Of a stretch of 64,000 nucleotides of DNA, positions 17,306 through 27,267 are shown one piece after another. Origin of the DNA: Paracoccus solventivorans. GTDB lineage: Bacteria > Pseudomonadota > Alphaproteobacteria > Rhodobacterales > Rhodobacteraceae. Every line of letters starts with the position of its first letter. The stretch's first letter is position 1. Both the position numbers and the translations under genes were made by a program. The notes under the pieces are model-generated. The model did no database searches and was not told where the DNA came from. It saw only the letters and a list, made by a program, of their open reading frames with translations. Where the stretch lies: positions 94,430 through 158,429 of the forward strand of contig NZ_FRCK01000008.1 of assembly GCF_900142875.1 (NCBI RefSeq). The letters are read 5' to 3'.

Positions 17306-20300
17306 ATGAGCATGGAAAAGACCTTCGACGCCGCCACCGCCGAGGCCCGCATCGCGGCAGCGTGGGAGGATGGCGGCGCCTTTGCCGCCGGTGCCAACGC
17401 CAAGCCGGGGCAGCCCGCGTTTTCCATGGTGATCCCGCCGCCGAACGTCACCGGCAGCCTGCATATCGGCCACGCGCTGAACAACACGCTGCAGGACATC
17501 CTGGCCCGCTGGCACCGGATGCGCGGCTTTGACGTGCTGTGGCAGCCCGGACAGGACCACGCCGGCATCGCCACCCAGATGGTGGTCGAACGCGAGCTTG
17601 CGAAAGACCCCGCCAACCCCATCCGCGCCGAGATGGGGCGCGAGGAGTTCCTGCGCCGCGTCTGGGACTGGAAGGCGCAGTCCGGCGGCACCATCATCGG
17701 CCAGCTCAAGCGGCTGGGCGCCAGCCTCGACTGGTCGCGCAATGCCTTTACCATGTCGGGCGCCCCCGGCGCGCCCGCGGGCGAACAGGGCAATTTCCAC
17801 GACGCGGTGATCCGGGTCTTTGTCGACATGTACGACAAGGGGCTGATCTATCGCGGCAAGCGGCTGGTCAACTGGGACCCGCATTTCGAGACCGCGATTT
17901 CGGACCTCGAGGTCGAAAGCCGCGAGGTCGACGGCCAGATGTGGCATTTCAAATACCCGCTGGCCGGGGGCGAGACCTATGAATACGTGGAGCGCGACGC
18001 CGACGGCAACGTGACCCTGCGCGAGACCCGGGACTATATCTCGATCGCCACCACTCGCCCGGAAACCATGCTGGGCGACGGCGCGGTCGCGGTGCATCCG
18101 GGTGACGCCCGCTATGCCCCCATCGTCGGCAAGCTGTGCGAGATTCCGGTGGGGCCGCAGGCGCATCGCCGGCTGATCCCGATCATCACCGACGATTACC
18201 CCGACCCCGATTTCGGCTCGGGCGCGGTCAAGATCACCGGGGCGCATGATTTCAACGACTATGGCGTGGCGCTGCGCAATGGCATCCCGCTGTATGCGCT
18301 GATGGACGGGCGGGCGCGGATGCGCAGCGATGGGCTGTCCTATGCGGAATCCGCCGCCATCGCGACCCGCGCCGCGGCCGGGGTGAATGTGGGCGACGTG
18401 TCCGCGGTCAACCTCGTCCCCGAGGATCTGCGCGGGCTGGACCGGCTGGAGGCCCGCGCCCGCGTGGTCGCCGCGATCAACGCCGAGGGGCTGGCGGTCA
18501 CCGACGCCGACGGCAACCCCTATGTCGAGCGCAAGAAGATCATGCAGCCCTTTGGCGACCGCTCGGGCGTGGTGATCGAGCCGATGCTGACCGACCAGTG
18601 GTTCGTCGACACCGCCGCCATCGTGCAGCCCGCCATCGACGCCGTGCGCGACGGCCGCACCCGCATCCTGCCGGAACAGCATGAAAAGGTGTATTTCCAC
18701 TGGCTGGAAAACATCGAGCCCTGGACGATCTCGCGCCAGCTGTGGTGGGGGCACCAGATCCCCGTGTGGTACGGGCTGAACCTGGCCGCCGACAGCTTCA
18801 CCGACGACGAGGGCGACGACGCGCTGAGCCCGATCGAGCTGCTGCGGCTGCTCAATGACGACCAGCTGGTGAGGGCGGGCGACCTGCATCACGCCGCCGC
18901 CCATTTCGAGGATCTGGTCGAGGCCTTCCGCGCCGATATCGCCGGGCTGCCGCATCCGCTGCAGGTCTGCCGCGTGATCGAGGTCGCCGACCGCGAGGCG
19001 GCGGTGGATGCCTTCGCGCAGGCGCTGGCCGACTATAACCTGACGCAGGACCCGACCCGGCTGGTCTATCCGGTCTGGCGCGACCCGGATGTGCTGGATA
19101 CGTGGTTTTCCTCGGGGCTGTGGCCGATCGGCACGCTGGGCTGGCCCGAGGATACCGAAGAGCTGCGGAAATATTTTCCGACCGACACGCTGATCACCGG
19201 CTTCGACATCATCTTCTTCTGGGTGGCGCGGATGATGATGATGCAGCTGGCGGTGGTGGGCGAGGTGCCCTTCCGCACCGTTTATGTCCACGGGCTGGTG
19301 CGCGACGAAAAAGGCGCCAAGATGTCCAAGTCCAAGGGCAACGTCATCGACCCGCTGGAGCTGATCGACGCCTATGGCGCCGACGCGCTGCGCTTTACCC
19401 TGACCAGCATGGCCGCGATGGGCCGCGACCCCAAGCTGGGCCCGAAGCATGTCGAGGCGAACCGCAATTTCGTCACCAAGATCTGGAACGCAGTGCGGTT
19501 TGCGGAAATGAACGGGGTGTTCGCCGCGCCCGCAGGCCGGCCGCAGCCCGCCCACACCGTGAACCGCTGGATCATCGGCGAGACCGCGCGGGCGCGGATC
19601 GCGCTGGACGACGCGCTGGCGGGCTATCGCTTCAACGAGGCGGCGCAGGGGCTTTACGGCTTCATCTGGGGCAAGCTCTGCGACTGGTATGTCGAGTTCG
19701 CGAAGCCCCTGTTCGACGGCGAACACGCCGAGGAAACCCGCGCCACCATGCGCTGGGTGATCGAGCAGGCGATCACCATGGCGCATCCGGTGATGCCGTT
19801 CGTGACCGAGGAAATCTGGGCGCTGACCGGCACCCGCGACCGGATGCTGGTGCATGGCGACTGGCCCGAATACGGCGCCGAGCTGATCGACACCGGTGCC
19901 GACCGGCAGATGAACTGGGTGATCGGGCTGATCGAGGATATCCGCTCGGCCCGCGCGCAGATGGGGGTTCCGGCGGCGGCACGGCTCGACCTGATCGTGA
20001 CCCAGGCGGATGCGGCCGCGCGCGAGGCGCTGGCGGCGAACGCGCCGCTGATCGAGCGGCTGGCGCGGGTGAATGCGCCCGTGGACGGCACGGCAGGGCG
20101 CGGGATGATCGCGGTGGCGGCGCCGGGCGCGTCCTTCGCGCTGCCCATCGGCGAGGTGATCGACGCGAGTGCCGAGGCGGCGCGGCTGGAAAAATCGCTG
20201 GCGCGCAGCGAAAAGGACGCCGGCGGCCTGCGCGGCCGTCTGGGCAATCCGCGCTTCGTGGAAAATGCCGACGCCGAGGTGATCGAGGAGACCCGCGGCA

Positions 20301-20368
20301 AGCTGGCGGCGCTGGACGAGGAAATCGCCCGCACCCGCGCGGCGCTGGAGCAGCTGCGGGCGATGTGA
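17306..20368 (+). CDS. valS: Valyl-tRNA synthetase
   Basis: Class I aminoacyl-tRNA synthetase of 1020 residues. HIGH is at residues 53-56, '[13 protein letters not shown]' marks the valine pocket, the CP1 editing domain has '[11 protein letters not shown]'-type sequence ('[10 protein letters not shown]'), and KMSKS is at residues 672-676. The C-terminal coiled-coil arm ('[23 protein letters not shown]') is intact. Between '[12 protein letters not shown]' and '[13 protein letters not shown]' (about residues 491-594) there is an insertion of roughly 60-80 residues compared with the Escherichia coli enzyme, which I believe is shared by Rhodobacterales. It stands 59 bp after the GST operon with no visible leader or T-box. 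Confidence 0.97.
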   Translation: MSMEKTFDAATAEARIAAAWEDGGAFAAGANAKPGQPAFSMVIPPPNVTGSLHIGHALNNTLQDILARWHRMRGFDVLWQPGQDHAGIATQMVVERELAKDPANPIRAEMGREEFLRRVWDWKAQSGGTIIGQLKRLGASLDWSRNAFTMSGAPGAPAGEQGNFHDAVIRVFVDMYDKGLIYRGKRLVNWDPHFETAISDLEVESREVDGQMWHFKYPLAGGETYEYVERDADGNVTLRETRDYISIATTRPETMLGDGAVAVHPGDARYAPIVGKLCEIPVGPQAHRRLIPIITDDYPDPDFGSGAVKITGAHDFNDYGVALRNGIPLYALMDGRARMRSDGLSYAESAAIATRAAAGVNVGDVSAVNLVPEDLRGLDRLEARARVVAAINAEGLAVTDADGNPYVERKKIMQPFGDRSGVVIEPMLTDQWFVDTAAIVQPAIDAVRDGRTRILPEQHEKVYFHWLENIEPWTISRQLWWGHQIPVWYGLNLAADSFTDDEGDDALSPIELLRLLNDDQLVRAGDLHHAAAHFEDLVEAFRADIAGLPHPLQVCRVIEVADREAAVDAFAQALADYNLTQDPTRLVYPVWRDPDVLDTWFSSGLWPIGTLGWPEDTEELRKYFPTDTLITGFDIIFFWVARMMMMQLAVVGEVPFRTVYVHGLVRDEKGAKMSKSKGNVIDPLELIDAYGADALRFTLTSMAAMGRDPKLGPKHVEANRNFVTKIWNAVRFAEMNGVFAAPAGRPQPAHTVNRWIIGETARARIALDDALAGYRFNEAAQGLYGFIWGKLCDWYVEFAKPLFDGEHAEETRATMRWVIEQAITMAHPVMPFVTEEIWALTGTRDRMLVHGDWPEYGAELIDTGADRQMNWVIGLIEDIRSARAQMGVPAAARLDLIVTQADAAAREALAANAPLIERLARVNAPVDGTAGRGMIAVAAPGASFALPIGEVIDASAEAARLEKSLARSEKDAGGLRGRLGNPRFVENADAEVIEETRGKLAALDEEIARTRAALEQLRAM

Positions 20369-20426
20369 GGCCCATTCGTGCGGGGGCCCGGCGGTGGTGC
20401 CGGGCGGCCCGTGCGGTGCCCCAAGT

Positions 20427-20449
20427 CGGGTATTTGGGCCAGAAAGAAG
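20427..20449. repeat. REP-like element, copy C (single arm)
   Basis: CGGGTATTTGGGCCAGAAAGAAG between the convergent ends of valS and the MnmC-type oxidase gene, in the opposite orientation to copies B, F and G. Flanking GC-rich sequence can fold. Confidence 0.65.
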
Positions 20450-20460
20450 CCCTTGCCGGA

Positions 20461-21498
20461 TCAGCCGGGGCGGAAGCCTGTCGGGATGCGGTCGGTGCCG
20501 TCGAGGATCAGATCGGCCAGCATCTCGGCGACGGCGGGGGCCATGGCGAAGCCGATCTTGAAGCCTCCGTTGGCGATGAAATTTCCGGGGCGGCCGGGCC
20601 AGGGGCCGACCAGCGGCGCGCGGCTGGCGGCGCGGGGGCGGATGCCGGCCCAGCGTTCCAGCACCTCGGCCCCGGCCAGTTGCGGGCACAGCGCGCGGGC
20701 GCGGGCGATCAGCGTATCCAGCTGCTCGTCGGTGGCGGTATCCTCGTGTCCCGGCTCGCTGGTCGAGCCGATGGCGGTGGTGCCGTCGGCGTGCGGGACC
20801 ACATGCAGCCCCTCGGCGAACACCTGCGGCGCATCGGGGGCGGCGTGGGCAAGCAGCGCCGACTGGCCCTTGACCCCGTCGCCGGCCTTGTGGCCGAGGT
20901 CGCGGCCCAGATCCGCCAGCCCTTGCACGCCGGTGGCCCAGATCGCGCCCTGCGGCAGATCCTGGGGGCGCTGGCGGCCGGCGGATTCGATGATCTCGCC
21001 GCCGCTGGCGCGGATCGCGGCAGCCAGCGCAGCGCCGGCCGCGCGGGGCGACAGCCGGGCGGTGAGGTTGTCGGCAAGCCACAGCCCCGAGGCACTGTCG
21101 GGCACCAGCGCCCCCGTCGGTGCATCGGTCAGCGTCATGCGGAAGGGCGCGGGCCAGTCCTGCGCCGCGGCCGCGACACGGGCGCGTGCCTGATCCTCGG
21201 CGCCCGGGGCCACGGGTTGCAGCCGCCCGTTGCGGGCATAGCCGGGATCGGCACCGCCGGCATCGCGCACCGCCTGCCACCAGCTTTCCGCCGCGATCAG
21301 CGCCTCGAGCTGGGTCTGTTTCTTGGGGTTCCACGCCCCCGGCGCATGGGGGGCAAGTGCGCCGACCGTGCCGCCGCTGGGGCCCGCGCCGATACGCTCG
21401 GCCTCGATCACCGTCACCCGCGCCCCGCGCCGCGCCAGTTCCCAGCCGCAGCACAGCCCGAAGATGCCGGCGCCGACCACCGTCAGATGTCTTGCCAT
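20461..21498 (-). CDS. FAD-dependent oxidoreductase, probable MnmC oxidase half
   Basis: A 345-residue D-amino-acid-oxidase-fold flavoprotein: 'HLTVVGAGIFGLCCGWELARRG' is the dinucleotide-binding motif, and the C terminus has 'RWAGIRPRAASRAPLVGPWPG' and 'FIANGGFKIGFAMAPAVAEML'. It is divergent, 50 bp away, from a free-standing MnmD methyltransferase. In Escherichia coli these two activities are one protein, MnmC, that converts cmnm5(s2)U34 to nm5 and then mnm5(s2)U34 in tRNA. The adjacency supports this gene as the oxidase half (MnmC(o)), but a general DAO-family enzyme is possible. Confidence 0.75.
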   Translation of the reverse strand: MARHLTVVGAGIFGLCCGWELARRGARVTVIEAERIGAGPSGGTVGALAPHAPGAWNPKKQTQLEALIAAESWWQAVRDAGGADPGYARNGRLQPVAPGAEDQARARVAAAAQDWPAPFRMTLTDAPTGALVPDSASGLWLADNLTARLSPRAAGAALAAAIRASGGEIIESAGRQRPQDLPQGAIWATGVQGLADLGRDLGHKAGDGVKGQSALLAHAAPDAPQVFAEGLHVVPHADGTTAIGSTSEPGHEDTATDEQLDTLIARARALCPQLAGAEVLERWAGIRPRAASRAPLVGPWPGRPGNFIANGGFKIGFAMAPAVAEMLADLILDGTDRIPTGFRPG

Positions 21499-21548
21499 GG
21501 CCGTCGTCCCCCGTCATCAGGATTTGTCGGCACGAGGGGGTAACGCTT

Positions 21549-22211
21549 ATGGGCGGCGACGAAAAGATGCCCCGTGAGGGCGGGATCGAATGGCGGGGCG
21601 CGGTCCCGGTCTCGAACGGCTTCGACGACCCGTATTTCAGCCTGGCCGGGGGGCTGGCGGAAACGCGGCATGTGTTCCTGGCCGGCAACGAGCTGCCGCA
21701 GCGGCTGCGCCCGGGGTTCCACGTGGCCGAGACCGGGTTCGGCACCGGGCTGAACCTGCTGGCGCTGGCGCAGGTGGCCGAGGTGCCGGTGCGCTTCACC
21801 AGTTTCGAGGCTTTCCCGCTGGGGGTGGACGAGCTGGCCCGCGCCCATGCGGCCTTCCCCGAGCTTGCCGCGCTGTCGGCGCAGCTGCGTGCCGGCTGGG
21901 GTGCGGCGGGGCTGCAGGTCGGGCAGGTCACGGCCGAGGTTATCCTGGGCGATGCCCGCGAAACCCTGCCTGCGTGGCCGGGGCGGGCCGATGCGTGGTT
22001 CCTGGACGGGTTCTCGCCCGCCCGCAACCCCGAGCTGTGGTCGGATGCGCTGCTGGCCGAGATCGGCCGCCACACGGCGCCGGGCGGCAGCTTCGCGACC
22101 TATACCGCCGCGGGCCATGTCCGCCGGGCGCTGGCGGCCGCCGGGTTCGAGGTTGCGCGTAGCTCCGGCTTTGCCGGCAAGCGCCACATGAGCCGCGGCA
22201 TCCTGCGCTAG
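21549..22211 (+). CDS. mnmD: tRNA (mnm5s2U34) methyltransferase MnmD
   Basis: A 220-residue SAM-dependent methyltransferase of the DUF752/MnmD type, which makes mnm5(s2)U at the tRNA wobble base. 'IEWRGAVPVSNGFDDPYFS' is the standard start, 'HVAETGFGTGLNLLALAQ' is the SAM-binding loop, and 'WFLDGFSPARNPELWS' is the family's catalytic 'DGFSPxxNPxxW' motif. 'GGSFATYTAAGHVRRALAAAGFEV' closes the fold. It is a single-domain protein, with the oxidase domain of bifunctional MnmC encoded by the divergent gene. The stop codon overlaps that of the convergent rhomboid gene within CTAG. Confidence 0.92.
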   Translation: MGGDEKMPREGGIEWRGAVPVSNGFDDPYFSLAGGLAETRHVFLAGNELPQRLRPGFHVAETGFGTGLNLLALAQVAEVPVRFTSFEAFPLGVDELARAHAAFPELAALSAQLRAGWGAAGLQVGQVTAEVILGDARETLPAWPGRADAWFLDGFSPARNPELWSDALLAEIGRHTAPGGSFATYTAAGHVRRALAAAGFEVARSSGFAGKRHMSRGILR

Positions 22212-22936
22212 GGGCGGCGCACCGGCGGGATGCGGCTGGGCGCGAACTGGCTGGGCGGATGCGGCGGCTGTCCGTGGGTGCGGCGCCAGTAGCCCGGGCC
22301 GCCCAGCCACAGGAACCGCGCCAGCGTCAGCGCCACCCCGGCGGCGAACCCGCCGGCATGGGCCCAATAGGCGACGCCCGGTCCCACCCCGGCCATGGCG
22401 TAGCCCGAGGCCAGCTGCAGCACGAACCACACGCCCAGCATCAGCCAGGCGGGCAGGGTGACCACCCGCACCAGCACCACTACGATGACCAGCACATCCA
22501 CCCGCGCCCGCGGAAACAGCAGCAGATAGCCGCCCATCACCCCGGCGATCGCCCCCGAGGCGCCGACCATCGGCACGCCGGGATCGGACTCGGCCGCGAT
22601 CTGCGCCGCTGCGGCCGCCAGCCCGCAGGCAAGGTAGAACAGCAGGAACCCCAGCCGCCCGAACTGATCCTCGAGATTGTCGCCGAAGATCCACAGGAAC
22701 AGCATGTTCCCGGCCAGGTGCAGCAGCCCGGCGTGCAGGAACATGTGGGTCAGCAGCCCCCACAGCAGCTCTCCTTGCGCGACCGCGGCGGGGTAAAGCG
22801 CCAGTTCGGTCCACAGCCGGGCCCCGGCCTCGTCCAGCGGCAGGGTCAGCAGGAATATCGCGACATTCGCCAGGATCAGCGCGATGGTGACCACCGGCCG
22901 GCTTTGCGAAGGGTTGTGGTCGCGGATCGGGAACAT
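22208..22936 (-). CDS. Rhomboid family intramembrane serine protease
   Basis: A 242-residue polytopic membrane protein. The catalytic serine is S127 in 'VGASGAIAGVMGGYLLLFP' and the catalytic histidine is H193 in 'YWAHAGGFAAG'. The supporting 'LLTHMFLHAGLLHLAGNMLFLWIFG' with its HxxxN motif precedes them. Six or so hydrophobic helices are seen. The C terminus is a short Pro/Arg-rich cytoplasmic tail. Substrates are unknown. It is divergent from gabT with about 118 bp between, and convergent with mnmD, sharing a CTAG stop overlap. Confidence 0.93.
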   Translation of the reverse strand: MFPIRDHNPSQSRPVVTIALILANVAIFLLTLPLDEAGARLWTELALYPAAVAQGELLWGLLTHMFLHAGLLHLAGNMLFLWIFGDNLEDQFGRLGFLLFYLACGLAAAAAQIAAESDPGVPMVGASGAIAGVMGGYLLLFPRARVDVLVIVVVLVRVVTLPAWLMLGVWFVLQLASGYAMAGVGPGVAYWAHAGGFAAGVALTLARFLWLGGPGYWRRTHGQPPHPPSQFAPSRIPPVRRP

Positions 22937-23054
22937 GGTGCTGCGGGGTCCGGGCGGCGCTGCGCCTGAGTGTCACGGCAGGGGGCTGTTGTGCAACCCG
23001 GCAGGTGTTCTAAACATGGCGCGTGTACCCCAGCCGGAGGAGGGCCGAGCCGCC

Positions 23055-24323
23055 ATGACCACCATGACCGACCGCAAGAACGCCGCGATTTCGCGGGGGG
23101 TGGGAATGACCACCCAGATCTATGCCGAACGCGCCGAAAACGCCGAGATCTGGGACCGCGAGGGCCGGCGCTACATCGACTTTGCCGCCGGGATCGCGGT
23201 GGTGAACACCGGCCACCGCCATCCCAAGGTGGTGCAGGCGGTCAAGGACCAGCTCGACCGCTTTACCCACACCTGCCACCAGGTCGTGCCCTATGAAAAC
23301 TACGTGGCCCTGGCCGAGCGGCTGAACGATCTGGTCCCCGGCGATTTCGAGAAAAAGACCATCTTCGCCACCACCGGCGCCGAGGCGGTGGAAAACGCGG
23401 TCAAGATCGCCCGCTTTGCCACCGGGCGCAGCGCGATCATCGCCTTTACCGGCGCGTTCCACGGCCGCACCTTCATGGGGATGACGCTGACCGGCAAGGT
23501 CCAGCCCTACAAGGCCGGCTTCGGGGCGATGATGCCCGACGTCTTCCACCTGCCGTTCCCCAACGAGCTGCACGGCGTCAGCCAGGACGACGCGCTGGCG
23601 GCGCTCGACAAGCTGTTCAAGGCCGATGTCGACCCCGCCCGCGTCGCCGCGATCATCGTCGAGCCGGTGCAGGGCGAGGGCGGGTTCTATCCGGTGCCCT
23701 CGGGCTTCATGCAGAAGCTGCGGGCGCTTTGCGACGACAACGGCATCCTGCTGATCGCCGACGAGGTGCAGACCGGCTTTGCCCGCACCGGCCGGCTGTT
23801 CGCGATGGAGCTGCACGGCGTCAGCGCCGACATCACCACCATGGCCAAGGGGCTGGGCGGCGGGCTGCCGATCTCGGCGGTGACCGGGCGGGCCGAGATC
23901 ATGGACGCACCGAACCCCGGGGGGCTGGGCGGCACCTATGCCGGCAACCCGCTGGGGGTGGCCGCGGCCCATGCGGTGCTGGACATCATCGAGGAGGAGG
24001 GCCTGTGCGACCGGGCCGAGCGGCTGGGCCAGCGGCTCAAGCAGCGGCTGGCAAGCTTGCGCGACGACGTGCCGGAAATCGTGGACATCCGCGGCCCGGG
24101 GCTGATGAACGCGGTCGAGTTCAACGTGGCCGGCAGCGACCGCCCGAACCCCGAGATGACGAACCGGGTGCGGGAAGAGGCGCTTGAGCGGGGGCTGATC
24201 CTGCTGACCTGCGGGGTCTACGGCAACGTCATCCGCTTCCTGCCGCCGCTGACCGTGCCCGACGCGGTGTTCGACGAGGCGCTCGGGATTCTGGAAGATT
24301 CGATCCGCGCCGCCCGCGGCTGA
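23055..24323 (+). CDS. gabT: 4-aminobutyrate aminotransferase (class III transaminase)
   Basis: A 422-residue class III PLP aminotransferase. 'FAAGIAVVNTGHRHPKVVQAV' and 'GAEAVENAVKIARFATGRS' are the GabT-type N-terminal motifs. 'IIVEPVQGEGGFYPVP' and 'LIADEVQTGFARTGRLFA' carry the cofactor Asp, and the Schiff-base lysine is K265 in 'TMAKGLGGGLP'. 'GGTYAGNPLGVAAA' is the GabT signature. The product converts GABA plus 2-oxoglutarate to succinate semialdehyde plus glutamate. No gabD is adjacent, so a related omega-amino acid could be the substrate, but similarity to GabT motifs is close. Confidence 0.92.
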   Translation: MTTMTDRKNAAISRGVGMTTQIYAERAENAEIWDREGRRYIDFAAGIAVVNTGHRHPKVVQAVKDQLDRFTHTCHQVVPYENYVALAERLNDLVPGDFEKKTIFATTGAEAVENAVKIARFATGRSAIIAFTGAFHGRTFMGMTLTGKVQPYKAGFGAMMPDVFHLPFPNELHGVSQDDALAALDKLFKADVDPARVAAIIVEPVQGEGGFYPVPSGFMQKLRALCDDNGILLIADEVQTGFARTGRLFAMELHGVSADITTMAKGLGGGLPISAVTGRAEIMDAPNPGGLGGTYAGNPLGVAAAHAVLDIIEEEGLCDRAERLGQRLKQRLASLRDDVPEIVDIRGPGLMNAVEFNVAGSDRPNPEMTNRVREEALERGLILLTCGVYGNVIRFLPPLTVPDAVFDEALGILEDSIRAARG

Positions 24324-24332
24324 ACCAGGGGC

Positions 24333-24357
24333 AAAAAGGGGGCGCTGCGGCGCCCCC
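24333..24357 (-). terminator. Rho-independent terminator of the hydrolase operon
   Basis: GGGGGCGC-TGCG-GCGCCCCC (24338-24357) flanked by AAAAA at 24333-24337, i.e. a T-tract on the minus strand immediately past the hydrolase stop. It can also help end gabT. Confidence 0.75.
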
Positions 24358-24359
24358 GA

Positions 24360-25214
24360 TCACAACCCGCCCAGCAGCGCCTCGGTCAGCGGATGTGCGG
24401 GGTCGGCAAGCCCGGCGATCACGTCCAGATGATGGCGGCCCGGCTCGACGGTCAGGGTCGTGCGCCGGGGAATCCCGGCCCAGGCGGCCTGCAGCAGCTG
24501 CGACTGGCGGATGAACACCGGCCGTTCGTCGCTGCCCACCCACAGATGCAGCTCGCACCCCGCAGCCGGCAGGTGGAACAGGGGGCTTTCCGCGCGGACC
24601 ACCGCATCGTCCAGCCCCAGGTCGCCGCGCATCGCGGTCAGCTGCAGAGGGCGCAGGTCGAACAGCCCCGAGATCGGGAGGCAGCGCGCCACCCGTGCCA
24701 GAACCGGCGCGGGCAGGGGGCTGTCGCCGCAGACCAGCCGCGCCGCCAGATGCCCGCCCGCGGAATGGCCGCAAAGCGCGATGGGCCCGGAAACCTCGCC
24801 CGCCGCTGCCGCGATCTGTGCGGCGATGCGGTCCCGCATCTCGCGCAGGCCGGCGCCGGGCGCCAGCGGATAAGAGGGCAGCAGCACCGCCCAGCCAAGC
24901 GCCAGCGCGCCCGCGGCCAGATGCGAGAACCACGACGGCCCGAACTTCATCCAGTAGCCGCCATGGACGAACACCATCATCCCGCGCGGCTGGCCGGCGG
25001 GCAGGTAGAACTCGGCATCGCGATGCTCTTTCTTCTGTCCGAAAATATCCCGGGGGCCCGGGGGCTGGCCCCCGGTTCCACGCTGCCGCTCCCGGAAATC
25101 CGCGGCCGCCTGCGCCCAAGCATCGGGAAACCCCGCGCCGCCCGGGATATGGGCGATATTGGCATAGGCGTCGTCCCAGTCGGCGATCTGCGCGACGGTC
25201 CCGGCCATGCTCAT
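24360..25214 (-). CDS. Alpha/beta hydrolase (kynurenine-formamidase-like) with an in-frame repeat insertion
   Basis: A 284-residue alpha/beta hydrolase with the oxyanion motif 'VFVHGGYW' (residues 81-88) and nucleophile elbow 'LCGHSAGGH' with S151. '[11 protein letters not shown]' near the C terminus supplies the histidine. This set of motifs is common to arylformamidase-type esterases. Residues about 47-63 ('[17 protein letters not shown]') are encoded by a copy of the dispersed palindromic repeat (25026-25075), inserted in frame in the N-terminal lid/strand region before '[10 protein letters not shown]'. The start codon overlaps the crotonase stop by ATGA. It ends an operon of AEC carrier, crotonase and this enzyme. 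Confidence 0.85.
   Translation of the reverse strand: MSMAGTVAQIADWDDAYANIAHIPGGAGFPDAWAQAAADFRERQRGTGGQPPGPRDIFGQKKEHRDAEFYLPAGQPRGMMVFVHGGYWMKFGPSWFSHLAAGALALGWAVLLPSYPLAPGAGLREMRDRIAAQIAAAAGEVSGPIALCGHSAGGHLAARLVCGDSPLPAPVLARVARCLPISGLFDLRPLQLTAMRGDLGLDDAVVRAESPLFHLPAAGCELHLWVGSDERPVFIRQSQLLQAAWAGIPRRTTLTVEPGRHHLDVIAGLADPAHPLTEALLGGL
25026..25075. repeat. REP-like element, copy D, inside a coding sequence
   Basis: TCTTTCTTCTGTCCGAAAAT continuing to ATCCCGGGGG, then the GC hairpin GGGGGCCCGGGGGCTGGCCC. The arm matches the other copies but here it lies within the hydrolase frame without breaking it. Confidence 0.75.
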
Positions 25215-26008
25215 TCCGGCTTGACCTTGGCGGCGGTGCCCTTGGCGAATGCCTCCAGCCGGGCCTTGGCGGCCTCTTGCGTGTTGACCACGCCCGCGAC
25301 CACGGCCTCGGCATAGGCCGCGTCCAGCGCGCTCATGTTCTGCATGTGGCTGATGGCCGAGCAGATGGCAAAGTTCGACAGCGGCGGGTTCTGGGCGGCG
25401 GCGCGGGCGATCTCATAGGCCTTGGCCTCGGAATCCTCGACCAGATATTGCGCAAGGCCCACGTCCACCGCCTCTTGCCCGCGGTAGAGCCGGCCCGACA
25501 GCATCATGTCGATCATCCTTGCCTTGCCGATCAGGTCGGCCACGCGGATGGTGGCGCCGCCGCCGGTGAACAGCCCGCGCTGGCCCTCGGGCAGGCCGAA
25601 ATAGGTGGTCTGGTCCGCGACCCGGATATGGGCCGAGGACGCCAGTTCCAGCCCGCCGCCCACGACCGCGCCCTTGAGCGCCGCGATCACCGGCACGCCG
25701 CCGTATTCCATTTTGTTGAACGCCTCGTGCCAGCGCATGCAGACATGCATGAAATCCGCGGCGCTGCGGTCGGCGTGGTAGTGTTCCACCAGATCCAGCC
25801 CGGCGCTGAAATGCGTGCCCTCGCCGCGCAGCACGCAGGCGCGCACCCCGGCGCGGGGCAGCAGCGAGAACACGTCCACCAGCTCTTCGATGGTGGCGGC
25901 GTCCAGCGCGTTGCGCTTGGTCGGGCGGTTCAGCGACACCGTGGCGATACCGTCGTCGTCCACCGTGACAGCCAGGTTTTCAAGCTTGAGATCGGACAGG
26001 TTGCGCAT
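25211..26008 (-). CDS. Crotonase / enoyl-CoA hydratase family protein
   Basis: A 265-residue crotonase-fold enzyme. '[20 protein letters not shown]' is the N-terminal signature, 'HFSAGLDL' forms the first part of the oxyanion hole, '[22 protein letters not shown]' the second, and '[20 protein letters not shown]' contains a candidate catalytic Glu in LPE. The physiological CoA ester is not known. It is co-transcribed with an AEC carrier upstream (4 bp gap) and the alpha/beta hydrolase downstream (4-bp overlap), suggesting uptake or export plus breakdown of one small carboxylate. That is inference. Confidence 0.88.
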   Translation of the reverse strand: MRNLSDLKLENLAVTVDDDGIATVSLNRPTKRNALDAATIEELVDVFSLLPRAGVRACVLRGEGTHFSAGLDLVEHYHADRSAADFMHVCMRWHEAFNKMEYGGVPVIAALKGAVVGGGLELASSAHIRVADQTTYFGLPEGQRGLFTGGGATIRVADLIGKARMIDMMLSGRLYRGQEAVDVGLAQYLVEDSEAKAYEIARAAAQNPPLSNFAICSAISHMQNMSALDAAYAEAVVAGVVNTQEAAKARLEAFAKGTAAKVKPE

Positions 26009-26012
26009 GGTT

Positions 26013-26939
26013 TCAGCCTTTCGGAATCAGGTGGATGACATAGGGAATGGTCAGGATGCTGACCGCGGTCGAGATCAGGATCGCGGCCGAGACCCGCTGC
26101 TCGGCCAGTTGGAAGTGATGGGCGAGGATATAGACGTTGCCCGCCACCGGCAGCGCGGCGGCGGCGACCATCACCCCCGCGGCGATCGGGTCCACCGCCA
26201 GCGCCCAGGCGGCCAGCGCCACCATGACCGGGTGCAGCACCAGCTTGGCGGCGCTGAGCCACGCGGCCGGGCCGACCCGCCGCGCCGGGCGATGCGCGAG
26301 CGAGGCGCCGATGGCGAACAGCGCCCCCGGCGTCGCCGCCGCCCCCAGCAGCGACATGTATTGCGCCGCCGGCTCTGGCAGCGGCAGGCGCAGCCCCGAC
26401 CAGGCCAGCCCCGCCGCCATCGCCACGATCATCGGGTTGCCGGCGATGCCGCGCAGCACCGGCAGCAGCATCCCCACCCCGATCCGCCCGTGCCGCGCGA
26501 CGGCGACGATCAGGGTGATGAGGGTCGAGAACACCACCAGGTCCAGCGTCAGCACCATCAGCACCGGCCCGACCGCCGCCGGCCCCAGCAGCACCACCAG
26601 CATCGGCACCCCCAGAAAGCCGGTGTTCCCGATCATCCCGGTATGGGCCAGCATCGCCGATTCCGCCGGGCCCGCGCCGCGGTTGCGGGCGATCGCCGCC
26701 ACCAGCAGCCACACCGCGGCCGAGCCGCCCACATAGGCCAGCGCGAATCGCAGGTCGAACAGCGCCGCGATGTCCAGCTGCGCGGCAAAGCCGAACAGCA
26801 TGGCCGACAGCGCGAAATAGAACACGAAGCGGGTCAGCGCCGCGGTGGCGGGTTCGGAAAACATGCCGATCCGGCCCGCGGCCCAGCCGGTGCCGATCAG
26901 CGCAAAGAACGGCAGGGTCTGCAGAAAGATCGCCAGCAT
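26013..26939 (-). CDS. AEC (auxin efflux carrier) family transporter
   Basis: A 308-residue membrane protein with about ten helices in two five-helix halves. '[23 protein letters not shown]' is the typical first helix, '[20 protein letters not shown]' the signature after helix 4, and '[14 protein letters not shown]' the helix 9 motif. Bacterial members move malonate, malate or other small carboxylates. It is the first gene of the three-gene minus-strand operon. The start at 26939 begins directly at helix 1. The substrate is unknown but probably a product or substrate of the following crotonase and hydrolase. Confidence 0.88.
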   Translation of the reverse strand: MLAIFLQTLPFFALIGTGWAAGRIGMFSEPATAALTRFVFYFALSAMLFGFAAQLDIAALFDLRFALAYVGGSAAVWLLVAAIARNRGAGPAESAMLAHTGMIGNTGFLGVPMLVVLLGPAAVGPVLMVLTLDLVVFSTLITLIVAVARHGRIGVGMLLPVLRGIAGNPMIVAMAAGLAWSGLRLPLPEPAAQYMSLLGAAATPGALFAIGASLAHRPARRVGPAAWLSAAKLVLHPVMVALAAWALAVDPIAAGVMVAAAALPVAGNVYILAHHFQLAEQRVSAAILISTAVSILTIPYVIHLIPKG

Positions 26940-27009
26940 GGCGTTCCCTCCTTCGCCTCGGCCGTCACTTGGTGGCGCACAGAACCATTCCCCGCGCGCG
27001 GGTGCAAGA

Positions 27010-27261
27010 TCAGCCGCGGCGGACCAGATAGCGGCGGGCGCCGTCGGGCAGGGGGGCCGAGGACAGCAGCTGGTGTCCTGCTTCGGCGCAGAAATGCGGC
27101 ACGTCCAGCACCGCCGCCGGGTCGGTCGCCTCCAGCGCCACCACCGCACCGGGGGCGGCGCTTTGCAGCGCCCGGCGCAGCCGCAGCACCGGCAGAGGGC
27201 AGAGCAGGTGGCGGGCGTCGATCCGGGCCGTGGGGTCGGGGGTCGTTACGGGATCAGGCAT
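27010..27261 (-). CDS. TusA-like sulfurtransferase family protein
   Basis: An 83-residue TusA/SirA fold protein. The active-site cysteine is C21 in 'ARHLLCPLPVLRLRRAL' (CPxP motif). 'AVVALEATDPAAVLDVPHFC' corresponds to the second strand and helix. TusA proteins relay persulfide sulfur for tRNA thiolation, molybdenum cofactor maturation or sulfur oxidation. Here it follows the DUF2478 gene by 6 bp and lies opposite mobA, which favours a link to molybdoenzyme maturation over tRNA thiolation. This is inference from context. Confidence 0.85.
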   Translation of the reverse strand: MPDPVTTPDPTARIDARHLLCPLPVLRLRRALQSAAPGAVVALEATDPAAVLDVPHFCAEAGHQLLSSAPLPDGARRYLVRRG

Positions 27262-27267
27262 GGGGGC

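Noticed and set aside
17273..22075. A 1600-codon open frame on the minus strand
   Set aside because: It is the complement of valS and of other real genes. High GC3 removes stops from the opposite strand, and the translation is rich in His, Gln, Arg and Gly without any domain.
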